10,785 bases of DNA from an uncultured Gammaproteobacteria bacterium (GTDB lineage: Bacteria > Pseudomonadota > Gammaproteobacteria > Steroidobacterales > JABDMI01). The stretch covers positions 1-10,785 of the forward strand of contig CALHVH010000042.1 of the NCBI GenBank assembly GCA_938039225.1, written 5' to 3'. Made by a program: the position numbers and the translations under genes. The notes under the pieces were generated by a model that saw only the letters and a list, made by a program, of their open reading frames with translations, was not told the origin of the DNA and made no database searches. This document shows, one piece after another, positions 1-7,160 of the stretch; position 1 is the stretch's first letter, and every line of letters starts with the position of its first letter.

Positions 1-18
1 TGTTAGACTTAATTATGC

Positions 19-693
19 TTAACGGTATACCAATTCTACGCGACGATTTTCAGCCCATGAAGATTCACTTGAACCTTGCACGCGTGGCTTTTCTTCACCA
101 AAACTAACCGTTTTTAAAGTGGCTGCAGAAACACCATTTAAGAGTAATGCTCGTTTAACGGCTTGAGCACGACGCTCTCCTAAACCGATATTGTATTCAC
201 GTGAACCACGTTCATCAGCATGCCCTTCAATACGCAGACTCAATCCAGGGTTTGAAGCCAGATACTCTGCATGCGCCGCTAATACATCACGATATTGATC
301 TTTTACGCCACTTTGGTCAAAGTCAAAATACAAAATCGTTTGCGACAATAAATCAACGCTCGGAGCTCCTAGTCCAGGATAATCAGGATTTGGAACAAAC
401 TCACCATTTCGCATCCAACCCATTAAATTACCATTCTCATCTAAAACTTCACCATCACCAGTAGTATCAGGTTGTACTGCAGTTGTATCCACCACTGGCT
501 CGTCTACTCGAACAACTTCTGGGACATCTGGAGTGTCTAGTGTTGGACTTTGACTAGCTGCCTGACTGGCTTTTTGTGAAGCTCCGCCATTACCACCAGC
601 AGTTCCAACAGCCGATTGACAAGCACTTAAAGCCAATGCTGCAGCGATTAACGCCAGATTAGATAAAAACTTTTTAATTGTTAATTGGTTCAT
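19..693 (-). CDS. pal: Peptidoglycan-associated outer-membrane lipoprotein Pal
   Basis: Pal anchors the outer membrane to peptidoglycan and works with TolB and TolA in envelope constriction at division. The 224-residue protein begins with a lipoprotein signal peptide ending in the lipobox LSAC, so Cys25 would be lipidated. A long linker (about 26-117) is rich first in Ser/Gln/Ala/Gly, then in acidic residues. The OmpA-like peptidoglycan-binding domain covers about 118-224, with YFDFDQSGV (122-130), the GHADERGSREYN motif (157-168) and the closing AENRRVELVY. Asp160 and the Arg in NRR are the expected diaminopimelate-contacting positions of this family. E. coli Pal is about 173 residues, so the extra length is in the linker, which includes a DTTGDGEVLDENG segment (76-88). 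The ATG start has GGAG 7 bases upstream. It is the last gene of the tol cluster; only 18 bases follow it, so cpoB cannot be checked. Confidence 0.97.
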   Translation of the reverse strand: MNQLTIKKFLSNLALIAAALALSACQSAVGTAGGNGGASQKASQAASQSPTLDTPDVPEVVRVDEPVVDTTAVQPDTTGDGEVLDENGNLMGWMRNGEFVPNPDYPGLGAPSVDLLSQTILYFDFDQSGVKDQYRDVLAAHAEYLASNPGLSLRIEGHADERGSREYNIGLGERRAQAVKRALLLNGVSAATLKTVSFGEEKPRVQGSSESSWAENRRVELVYR

Positions 694-758
694 TGAAAAC
701 TCCGATTATTATCATTAGGTTTTTTATAAAATTATGAATTTGTTCAAGTTTATTTCTT

Positions 759-767
759 AGTGTAACA
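759..767 (-). promoter_or_regulatory. Possible extended -10 promoter for pal
   Basis: In the 140-base gap between tolB and pal the minus strand reads TGTTACACT, that is an extended TG-N followed by TACACT (4 of 6 matches to TATAAT). No good -35 element lies 17 bases upstream, as expected if the extended -10 compensates. Transcription would start near 752 and give a leader of about 58 bases before the pal ATG. E. coli also has an internal promoter in its tol-pal cluster, though located before tolB. This is inference from a short motif in A+T-rich DNA and could be chance. Confidence 0.25.
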
Positions 768-833
768 TTTTTTTACATTCTTTAAGAGTGCTAAAGCATT
801 GATTTGTTCCATCTAATCTGCCCATAAAACATA

Positions 834-2144
834 CTATCTAAAAGGGGACCAAGCCGGCTCACGTACATCACCTTCCGCAGGTAGGTACGTGGGTTTAGAG
901 CGACCATCCGCAGCCACCGTTGCCAACACCCCTTTTCCACCACGTGTGGTGGCGTATATAACTATACGTCCATTAGGTGAAACACTAGGCGCCTCATCCA
1001 AAGAACCATCGGTTAAATTGAGTATTTGACCATTTTTATGATTAACCAAGGCAATTTGATAAGCACCTTGATCCACATGCACAACCGCTAGATTTTTACC
1101 ATCGGCAGACACACGTGGTCTAGCGTTGTATTTACCAACAAAACTGACGCGTTTAGCTGTGCCGCCATTTTTTGACACTTTATAAATCTGCGGTTGTCCT
1201 GCTCTGTCTGAAGTAAAGAAAATACTCTGGCCATCGGCACTCCAGTTAGCTTCAGTATCAATAGCTCGTGAATCTGTAATACGCTTAACACGACCACTGA
1301 CTAAATCCATAACGTATACATCTAAGTTGCCTGTACCGCGTGACATGGTCAAAGCCAATGATTTACCGTCTGGAGAAAACGCGGGTGAGGAATTAATACC
1401 CTCTTTATTGGATACCGAACGACGTGAACCGGTAGATAAATCTTGAATGAAAATTTCAGAGTTATCACTTTCAAAGGATACATAAGCAATTTGTCTTCCA
1501 TCTGGAGACCAAGCTGGAGACATTAGTGGAGCTCGCGAGCGTGCCACAACGGCTTGGTTTTCACCATCAACGTCAGACACAATTAGCTCATAGGTTTTAT
1601 TATTAAAACCACCAACCACATTGATGTAAGCCACACGGGTTGAGAAAACCCCTTTTACTCCAGTGAGTTTTTCATAAATAACATCACTTAAGTGATGTGC
1701 AGACGCACGTAGGTTTTGTGAATTAACTGGCAGGCTATAGGTAATTATCTTTTTGGTACGCACAGTGTCATAAGCATCCATAACCAAATTGTATTGGCCC
1801 GGAGAGGTCTCAAAATACTTGCCAGTTACCACCACATCCGCACCCAATAAACGCCAATCACTGTAATTAAATATGGCACTATCACCAGGTTGTACCACCA
1901 TATCGGCACGTGACATAGGATCAAACTCACCAGAGCTTTGTAAATCGGCAGCAATGACTTCGGCAAAATCATAAGGTGCAGCGTTAGTGCCTACATATTC
2001 AAAGGGTATAACAGCAATTGGGCTTGCTTCATCCACAGAATCTGTAATTGGGATAATCAATTTAGCAGCGGACATCGCATTGACCAGGCCAAACGCAAGG
2101 CTTAATAAAACAATTTTAAATACATTAAATTTTGTGCTTTTCAT
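834..2144 (-). CDS. tolB: Tol-Pal system periplasmic beta-propeller protein TolB
   Basis: TolB is the periplasmic partner that binds Pal and is displaced when TolA engages it. The 436 residues match the usual length (about 430). A Sec signal peptide spans roughly residues 1-26 (Lys/Arg-poor start, hydrophobic FKIVLLSLAFGL, Ala-rich cleavage zone). An N-terminal alpha/beta domain (about 28-165) opens with the segment corresponding to the E. coli TolA-box region. The C-terminal propeller shows five or six PD40/WD40-like blades: AWSPDGRQIAYVSF (211-224), AFSPDGKSLALTM (255-267), NWSADGQSIFFTS (300-312), RVSADGKNLAVV (344-355), SVSPNGRIVIYA (387-398) and the closing strand PAWSPF. The stop is TAG. 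The ATG lies 15 bases after the tolA stop, with only a weak ribosome site (CGAGAT), which suggests coupled translation. Confidence 0.98.
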   Translation of the reverse strand: MKSTKFNVFKIVLLSLAFGLVNAMSAAKLIIPITDSVDEASPIAVIPFEYVGTNAAPYDFAEVIAADLQSSGEFDPMSRADMVVQPGDSAIFNYSDWRLLGADVVVTGKYFETSPGQYNLVMDAYDTVRTKKIITYSLPVNSQNLRASAHHLSDVIYEKLTGVKGVFSTRVAYINVVGGFNNKTYELIVSDVDGENQAVVARSRAPLMSPAWSPDGRQIAYVSFESDNSEIFIQDLSTGSRRSVSNKEGINSSPAFSPDGKSLALTMSRGTGNLDVYVMDLVSGRVKRITDSRAIDTEANWSADGQSIFFTSDRAGQPQIYKVSKNGGTAKRVSFVGKYNARPRVSADGKNLAVVHVDQGAYQIALVNHKNGQILNLTDGSLDEAPSVSPNGRIVIYATTRGGKGVLATVAADGRSKPTYLPAEGDVREPAWSPFR

Positions 2145-2159
2145 GAGTTAATCTCGGGT

Positions 2160-3182
2160 TTAACTTTCAGGTTCAAATATTACTTCTAAATCACGTGCAA
2201 ATAAACTAGGGTCCTCAGGCTCTGGTAATGGTGAGGCTTTAAAAACCGCTTGTTCAATTGAGTCTTTAGTCACATCGTCGGCATTACAAGTTCCAAAAGA
2301 TAATTGTGCCACATCTCCACCGGGAAGTTGTTTTACATTCAAAATACATTTTAAGTTCTCTGGGGCACTGGGTGGTTTTCTCCAGTTTCGTTCAATAGTT
2401 TGAGAAATCGCTAAGATATAGCGATTCATCGCTCCTGAATTAACCGCCTCATTAAAATTTTCCTCACCGGCCATTTCTGCCAATAAACGATCTTGCTCCG
2501 CTTTAAGTCGCTTGGCTTCAGCTTCTTCGGCTAAACGTTTTGCTTCTGCCTCTTTTTTCTTTTTAGCCGCAAGTTCTTCAGCTTTCTTTTTGGCTTCTGC
2601 TTCAGCTTTTATCTTAGCCTCTTCTTCGGCCTTCTTTTTAGCTGCAGCTGCTGCAAGCCGTTTAGCTTCTTCTTCTGCTGCTTTCTTTTTGGTTTCAGCT
2701 TGTTCTTTTTTAATGTTTTCTAAGCGAGTTTCTTCAGCTTTACGTTTTTTCTCAAGTTCAGCTAATTTCTTTTTCTCAGCATCGGCTTTCTTTTGGGCTT
2801 CTAATTTAGCCTGTTTTTCTTTTTCGGCTAATTCTTGCTGTCGCTTTTTATCTTCAGCCTCTTGTTTTTTGCGTTGCTCTTCTAGGACGGCTAAACGTTT
2901 CTCTTCGGCTTCTCTTTGTTTTTGTGCCTGCAGCGCTTTATCTTCTAAATCCTTTTGACGCTTCATCTCAGCATCTAATTTATCTTGCTCAAGTTTTTCT
3001 TGGCGTTTAACTTCAGCATCAATGGCAGCACCGTTAATAACTTGGGCTTGAACAATCGGTGTTTTAGCCGGCTTAGTGATAGTTCTATTAAAATTTATAT
3101 TAACGGCAAATAACGCAAGCACAACCGCATGCACCAATATGGTAAAAAGAATTGCTGACCAGTTTTCTTTTATAAACTTCAT
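2160..3182 (-). CDS. tolA: Tol-Pal system inner-membrane arm protein TolA
   Basis: TolA spans the periplasm and transmits the TolQR proton-motive force to TolB/Pal. The 340 residues show the three classical domains. A short cytoplasmic N-terminus leads into one membrane helix (about 10-28) that has Thr14 and His18 four residues apart, resembling the Ser/His pair used for TolQR contact in E. coli TolA. A long Lys/Glu/Ala-rich coiled coil or helical rod follows (about 54-236). The globular C-terminal domain (about 240-340) has Cys279 and Cys299, matching the family's disulphide pair. It is somewhat shorter than E. coli TolA (421 residues), mainly in the rod. The ATG lies 7 bases after tolR, and a GAGGAAGG ribosome site overlaps the tolR 3' end. 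The rod-coding DNA is purine-biased on the minus strand, which creates a long spurious open frame on the other strand. Confidence 0.97.
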   Translation of the reverse strand: MKFIKENWSAILFTILVHAVVLALFAVNINFNRTITKPAKTPIVQAQVINGAAIDAEVKRQEKLEQDKLDAEMKRQKDLEDKALQAQKQREAEEKRLAVLEEQRKKQEAEDKKRQQELAEKEKQAKLEAQKKADAEKKKLAELEKKRKAEETRLENIKKEQAETKKKAAEEEAKRLAAAAAKKKAEEEAKIKAEAEAKKKAEELAAKKKKEAEAKRLAEEAEAKRLKAEQDRLLAEMAGEENFNEAVNSGAMNRYILAISQTIERNWRKPPSAPENLKCILNVKQLPGGDVAQLSFGTCNADDVTKDSIEQAVFKASPLPEPEDPSLFARDLEVIFEPES

Positions 3183-3189
3183 AAACTAC

Positions 3190-3621
3190 TTAACCTTCCT
3201 CAGGCGGCTCAGTCATGATGCCAACTTTAGGGGCACCAGCCGCCTGCAAAATAACCATGGCATACACTAAATCACCCGAAGGTACTGATTTATCAGCACG
3301 TACAAATACTGGCAGTTGGGGATTGCGACGCAAAGCAGCTGCAGTCCTTAAACGCACCGTTTGCTCATCAATGGCTTCTTCCGAATCACCCAGACTTAAG
3401 TAGTAAAGACCAGCGGCATCAATGGTTAAGGTTAATATTCCGTTTTCAGTAGCTTCAGTATCTATCGCATTGGCATCTGCCTGAGGCAAATCCACTTCTA
3501 CACCGGTGGTTAACAAGGGCGTAGTAATCATAAATATGATGAGCAAAACAAGCATCACATCAATGTAAGGCACCACATTGATTTCACCCATTAAGCGACG
3601 TTTCTTTTGTCCGGCTTCCAC
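3190..3621 (-). CDS. tolR: Tol-Pal system proton-channel subunit TolR (ExbD family)
   Basis: TolR, with TolQ, forms the inner-membrane motor that uses the proton gradient to energise TolA. The 143-residue protein has one membrane helix (about 17-38) containing the conserved motif EINVVPYIDVMLVLL, where Asp21 corresponds to the proton-carrying Asp23 of E. coli TolR. The periplasmic domain follows (about 42-143) with the usual PVFVRADKSVP segment and an amphipathic C-terminus. The start is GTG, two bases after the tolQ stop, with AAGGA about 9 bases upstream inside the end of tolQ. The GTG start is preferred over the internal Met11 because it gives the basic cytoplasmic leader typical of the family and has the better ribosome site. 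Translation is probably coupled to tolQ. Confidence 0.97.
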   Translation of the reverse strand: MEAGQKKRRLMGEINVVPYIDVMLVLLIIFMITTPLLTTGVEVDLPQADANAIDTEATENGILTLTIDAAGLYYLSLGDSEEAIDEQTVRLRTAAALRRNPQLPVFVRADKSVPSGDLVYAMVILQAAGAPKVGIMTEPPEEG

Positions 3622-3623
3622 TC

Positions 3624-4298
3624 TTAGCTATCCTTTTTGAATGCGTGGCGTTGCAAAATAGAAGCAAACTCTTCCATAAAGGTTTGGTAACGAGTCTCTA
3701 AGCGATCCACTTTGTCGGCAAAACGGTTATAGGCAATAACAGCCGGAATCGCTGCAACCAAGCCCATGGCCGTAGCAATCAAAGCCTCAGCAATACTCGG
3801 CGCTACATCGGCTAGGGTTGGGTTTTTAACACTGGCCAAAGCAATGAAGGCGCCCATGATTCCCCAAACGGTACCAAACAGACCCACGTAAGGACTGGTT
3901 GAACCTACGGTAGCCAAGGTCGCGAGATTACTCTCTAATCGATCAATTTCACGTAAACGCTCAACTTGCATTGAACGACGAGTTGCATCAATTAGTTGTT
4001 CAGCAGAAACGCCCTGTTTGGAAAGCCTAGAGAATTCTGTAAAGCCAGCATGAAACAAACCCACCATACCTATTTTGGCATCGTTCTTTGTGGTTTCTAA
4101 GATTTGCGTTAGGTCTCCACCTGCCCAAAATAATTTCTCGAATTTATCAGCACTTGCTACCGCTGTTTTAATGGTGCGATATTTTTTCCAGATAATACCC
4201 AGTGACAACACCGATGCCAATAAAAGTAGAATCATGACCAGCTGTACTGTTGTACTGGCCTCAAGAAAGAGTCGAATTGGACTTAGTTCATTATGCAT
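3624..4298 (-). CDS. tolQ: Tol-Pal system motor subunit TolQ (MotA/TolQ/ExbB family)
   Basis: TolQ is the multi-helix stator subunit of the TolQR proton channel. The protein has 224 residues (E. coli 230) and three predicted membrane helices: about 17-37, 126-156 and 168-191. The region between helices 1 and 2 is the large cytoplasmic loop. The second helix holds the family signature TVGSTSPYVGLFGTVWGIMG (130-149), and the third includes SIAEALIATAMGLVAAIPA (168-186), with the conserved channel-lining Thr/Pro residues of this family. The ATG start has AAAGG 6 bases upstream, a good ribosome site. tolQ follows ybgC by 44 bases and is tightly joined to tolR, which supports a ybgC-tolQRAB-pal transcription unit. 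Confidence 0.98.
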   Translation of the reverse strand: MHNELSPIRLFLEASTTVQLVMILLLLASVLSLGIIWKKYRTIKTAVASADKFEKLFWAGGDLTQILETTKNDAKIGMVGLFHAGFTEFSRLSKQGVSAEQLIDATRRSMQVERLREIDRLESNLATLATVGSTSPYVGLFGTVWGIMGAFIALASVKNPTLADVAPSIAEALIATAMGLVAAIPAVIAYNRFADKVDRLETRYQTFMEEFASILQRHAFKKDS

Positions 4299-4342
4299 GG
4301 CAAACCTTTTAAATTATTTTAGTACGTTTAATTTTTCAAATA

Positions 4343-4744
4343 TTAAGACTTCAATTTCTCTTGCAACGCTTTTGGCATTGGCTTGGGTTTAAAAGTGTGA
4401 GCATCCACGCTTCCTGCTTTGACATCAGCGGTGAATAACAATTCCTCACCCCTAAAAACTTTCTGCGAGAACGTCATGGATACTTTTCCAGCACTTGTTG
4501 TAACCGTTTGTATAAGTAACTCATCATCCAAGATAGCTGGCTTAATGAATCTACACTCAATTTTACCGACTACAAATATCAAACTATCTTGTAAACGTAA
4601 GGCCGTTTGATCTGCTCCAATATCACGTAACATCTCGCTGCGAGCACGCTCAGTAAAGTTTAAATAATTTGAATGATAAACCACTCCACCAGCATCGGTG
4701 TCTTCATAGTAAACGCGAATTTTGAACGTATGGGGTTGATTCAT
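4343..4744 (-). CDS. ybgC: Tol-Pal-associated acyl-CoA thioesterase YbgC
   Basis: YbgC is a hot-dog-fold thioesterase of the cytoplasm that hydrolyses acyl-CoA and is encoded at the head of most gammaproteobacterial tol-pal clusters. The length of 133 residues is almost that of E. coli YbgC (134). The signature YYEDTDAGGVVYHSNYLNF (12-30) contains the catalytic aspartate Asp17 and Tyr23/His24. RARSEMLRDIG follows, as in the family. The start matches the family N-terminus. Upstream of the ATG there is only an A-rich leader with no recognisable Shine-Dalgarno sequence, which is unusual among its neighbours. The 159-base gap from ruvB suggests that a separate promoter may lie here. Confidence 0.97.
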   Translation of the reverse strand: MNQPHTFKIRVYYEDTDAGGVVYHSNYLNFTERARSEMLRDIGADQTALRLQDSLIFVVGKIECRFIKPAILDDELLIQTVTTSAGKVSMTFSQKVFRGEELLFTADVKAGSVDAHTFKPKPMPKALQEKLKS

Positions 4745-4903
4745 AGTTTTTATTTTGTTGTTAATTTGCTCTATTAACTTAATCTCTGAAAAATTCCTGT
4801 CTTCCTAATGTAGAATTCACTTTAAGTTTTTAATCAGTTTCTTTAATCATAATTATCAATAACTTATATGAAGTTCTTATGAACATTTAGTGATTAATTT
4901 AAC
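4745..4903 (-). other. A+T-rich gap between ruvB and ybgC, possible tol-pal promoter region
   Basis: This 159-base non-coding stretch is the largest break inside the run of minus-strand genes. It is very A+T-rich and has no strong hairpin followed by T residues, so no intrinsic terminator for ruvB is visible. The minus strand has TATGAT (4846-4851), 5 of 6 matches to a -10 box, but the best upstream hexamer is poor or wrongly spaced. A promoter for ybgC-tolQRAB-pal somewhere in this gap is reasonable on context, but I cannot assign its elements. There are no small open frames worth reporting. Confidence 0.3.
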
Positions 4904-5968
4904 TTAATTTTCAGCAAATAAATCATCATTAACAGAGTTTTTACTCTGCAAAGACTTTGGTACATCCAATCCAAAATGCAAATAAGCGTGTCGAGTCGCT
5001 AAACGCCCTCTGGCTGTACGCATAATAAAACCTTGCTGTATCAAGTAGGGTTCAATCACATCTTCAAGCGTACCGCGTTCTTCTCCAACAGCAGCAGACA
5101 AACTATCAATCCCAACAGGGCCGCCGTCAAATTTTTGCATAATTGCTAAGAGCATTTTTCTATCCATTTGATCCAAACCATGCGGATCAACTTCCAACAT
5201 ATCCATGGCCGCAGAGGCAATACGATCGGTGATAATTCCATCACTTTTTACTTCGGCATAATCACGCACTCGTCGTAATAGTCTATTTGCAATCCTAGGT
5301 GTACCCCGAGAACGTATCGCAATTTGTCTGGCACCGGATGCTTCGGTTTTGAGATTTAAGATATTTGCAGAGCGTTGCACTATATTGGTGAGATCATCTA
5401 CATTATAAAATTCGAGTCTTTGTACGATTCCAAAACGATCACGCAATGGTGAAGTTAATAAACCAGCTCGCGTAGTTGCTCCCACCAAGGTGAAAGGTTT
5501 TAAATCTAATTTAATCGATCGTGCTGCTGGACCTTCGCCAATCATGATATCCAATTGGAAATCTTCCATTGCAGGATATAACACTTCTTCTACCACGGGG
5601 CTGAGTCTATGAATTTCGTCTACAAACAAGACATCGTTTTCTTCTAGATTAGTAAGTAAGGCGGCCAAATCGCCGGCTCTTTCAAGTACTGGACCCGAGG
5701 TCTGTTTTAGACCCACTCCCATTTCATTGGCAATAATGTGTGCCAAGGTTGTTTTACCCAAACCAGGAGGACCAAAGATGAGAGTATGATCTAACTCTTC
5801 TTGACGTTGTTTGGCCGCTTGAATGAAGATTTCCATCTGCTCACGAACCGCTGGCTGGCCAACATAATCCGCAAGTTTCTTTGGTCGAATAGCACGATCA
5901 ACCGCTTCATCACCTTTTAAGGGCTCAGAGGTTATTAATCGATTTGCATCAAGAAATTGGTCGCTCAC
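4904..5968 (-). CDS. ruvB: Holliday-junction branch-migration ATPase RuvB
   Basis: RuvB is the hexameric AAA+ motor that, with RuvA, drives branch migration of Holliday junctions during recombinational repair. The 354-residue protein has AIRPKKLADYVGQ (26-38) and Walker A GPPGLGKTT (66-74). Walker B and the DEIH box lie at 113-120, and sensor 1 GATTRAG at 163-169. The arginine finger is in PLRDRFG (Arg176), sensor 2 in RGTPRIANRLLRR, and the C-terminal winged helix ends in GFIMRTARGRLAT. It is about 18 residues longer than the E. coli protein (336), in the N-terminus and an acidic C-terminal tail. The start is GTG with AGGA 9 bases upstream, 31 bases after the ruvA stop; no ATG near this point fits the family N-terminus. 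Confidence 0.98.
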   Translation of the reverse strand: MSDQFLDANRLITSEPLKGDEAVDRAIRPKKLADYVGQPAVREQMEIFIQAAKQRQEELDHTLIFGPPGLGKTTLAHIIANEMGVGLKQTSGPVLERAGDLAALLTNLEENDVLFVDEIHRLSPVVEEVLYPAMEDFQLDIMIGEGPAARSIKLDLKPFTLVGATTRAGLLTSPLRDRFGIVQRLEFYNVDDLTNIVQRSANILNLKTEASGARQIAIRSRGTPRIANRLLRRVRDYAEVKSDGIITDRIASAAMDMLEVDPHGLDQMDRKMLLAIMQKFDGGPVGIDSLSAAVGEERGTLEDVIEPYLIQQGFIMRTARGRLATRHAYLHFGLDVPKSLQSKNSVNDDLFAEN

Positions 5969-5999
5969 TCAGTATTCCTAATTTTTATATTTAAAAAGT

Positions 6000-6605
6000 T
6001 TACTTTTTAACTGAAGATTGTAATGCAAGTCGGATGATTTCTTCAGTACTTAATGCATCATCTGAACTAATCGTTTTAATCAAGCGGGTCACCTCAGGCA
6101 ATTTGTAGCCCAAGGCTAATAAGGCATCGGTGGCTTCTTTTCTTGGGCTACTAGCTTGAGGTTCAACACTGATAGGCTCACCGGTTTTGCCAACAACGTT
6201 TTCAATACTGATTCGATCACGCATTTCTATAATTAAACGCTCAGCTGTCTTCTTACCGATTCCTGGTAAACGGACTAATGTGGCTGCATCTTCATTTTGT
6301 ACACAGTAGATAAAGTCTTGCACGCTTATTCCTGAAAGGATAGTAAGGGCAGAGCGTGAACCAATTCCTGAGACTTTAATTAGTTGACGGAACATTTCTT
6401 TTTCAGCAGCACTGGAAAAACCATATAAGGTTTGCGAATTCTCTGAAACCGCTAAGTGAGTATAAAGCTGGGTTTCTTGACCCACTTCAGGCAGTCCATA
6501 AAAAGTAGACATAGTTGCGTCTACTTCGTAGCCCACGCCATTAACATCCAATAACAAACGTGGAGGCTGCTTAAGTAAAATTTTGCCGCGTAAAAAACCG
6601 ATCAT
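6000..6605 (-). CDS. ruvA: Holliday-junction DNA-binding protein RuvA
   Basis: RuvA is the tetrameric scaffold that holds the Holliday junction in an open square form and loads RuvB. The 201 residues show the N-terminal OB domain (about 1-63, starting MIGFLRGKIL), two helix-hairpin-helix motifs, SGIGSRSA (79-86) and LPGIGKKTAERL (113-124), a flexible linker (about 137-155) and the RuvB-binding domain III (about 156-201, ATDALLALGYK). At the acidic pin, E. coli has Glu55-Asp56. Here the pair is Glu55-Asn56 (codon AAT at 6438-6440), so one pin charge is missing. The ATG overlaps the ruvC stop in an ATGA arrangement, implying coupled translation. Confidence 0.98.
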   Translation of the reverse strand: MIGFLRGKILLKQPPRLLLDVNGVGYEVDATMSTFYGLPEVGQETQLYTHLAVSENSQTLYGFSSAAEKEMFRQLIKVSGIGSRSALTILSGISVQDFIYCVQNEDAATLVRLPGIGKKTAERLIIEMRDRISIENVVGKTGEPISVEPQASSPRKEATDALLALGYKLPEVTRLIKTISSDDALSTEEIIRLALQSSVKK

Positions 6606-7153
6606 CGGCGTCGTTTCCTTATGGTTGATTTGGTGGTTGATATATTGACATTAAGTATTTGCGAGGTATTCAGCAAACTTGAATGGCAAATTGCTACGGC
6701 CAAAGCATCTGCAGCATCTTCTTGTAAGGGCTCAGTAATATTTAATAAAAACCCAACCATGTGCTGAACCTGCTTTTTTGCTGCAGCCCCTTTACCAACG
6801 ACTGCCTGCTTAATTAACTTTGCAGAGTATTCATGCACTGGGATATTGGCATGGAAGGTAGCACTCATAGCAGCTGCCCTGGCCTGTCCTAATTTTAAGG
6901 CACTATCAGCATTTTTATGCATGAAGACTTGTTCAATTGCAATCTGAGTTGGCTGATAAGTTTTTACAATTTCTTGAACACTATTGAAAATATTACGTAA
7001 GCGTTCTGGGAAAGCATCTTTGGAGTTACTACGCACAGCCTGATGATAGACATGCTTAATACGATCGCCTTGTGCATCAATAATGCCAATTCCAGTGATC
7101 AGCGAGCCTGGGTCTATCCCAAGTATTCGCTGCACTGGTGCATTAGTTGACAT
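6602..7153 (-). CDS. ruvC: Crossover-junction endonuclease RuvC
   Basis: RuvC is the dimeric, Mg-dependent nuclease that cuts Holliday junctions symmetrically after RuvAB branch migration. The protein has 183 residues from this start (E. coli 173). The RNase H-like catalytic set is intact: Asp14 in LGIDPG, Glu74 in IAIEQVF, and Asp146 and Asp149 in QEDAADALAVA, with the same spacing as Asp7/Glu66/Asp138/Asp141 of E. coli apart from one residue. The C-terminus is a basic tail (RKRRR). The frame is open for 32 codons further upstream, but that part lies within the yebC coding region and does not resemble RuvC. The ATG at 7153, 7 bases after the yebC stop, puts LGIDPG at the normal position. Its ribosome site is weak, consistent with coupling to yebC. 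Confidence 0.96.
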   Translation of the reverse strand: MSTNAPVQRILGIDPGSLITGIGIIDAQGDRIKHVYHQAVRSNSKDAFPERLRNIFNSVQEIVKTYQPTQIAIEQVFMHKNADSALKLGQARAAAMSATFHANIPVHEYSAKLIKQAVVGKGAAAKKQVQHMVGFLLNITEPLQEDAADALAVAICHSSLLNTSQILNVNISTTKSTIRKRRR

Positions 7154-7160
7154 TAATATC

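Noticed and set aside
201..464. His-rich 87-codon plus-strand frame antisense to pal
   Set aside because: It is a shadow of the conserved Pal coding sequence, with no ribosome site or recognisable domain.
761..777. Hairpin terminator between tolB and pal (TGTAA...TTACA)
   Set aside because: The stem is only 5 base pairs and A+T-rich with no G+C core, so it is too weak for an intrinsic terminator.
2512..2958. 148-codon open frame on the plus strand, Ser/Ala/Phe-rich
   Set aside because: It lies antisense to the TolA rod. The repetitive Lys/Glu/Ala codons on the minus strand avoid stops in the opposite frame, and the low-complexity product has no family features.
4873..4884. Small inverted repeat GTTC-TTAT-GAAC after ruvB
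   Set aside because: A 4-base stem in A+T-rich DNA is expected by chance and is not followed by a T run on the minus strand.
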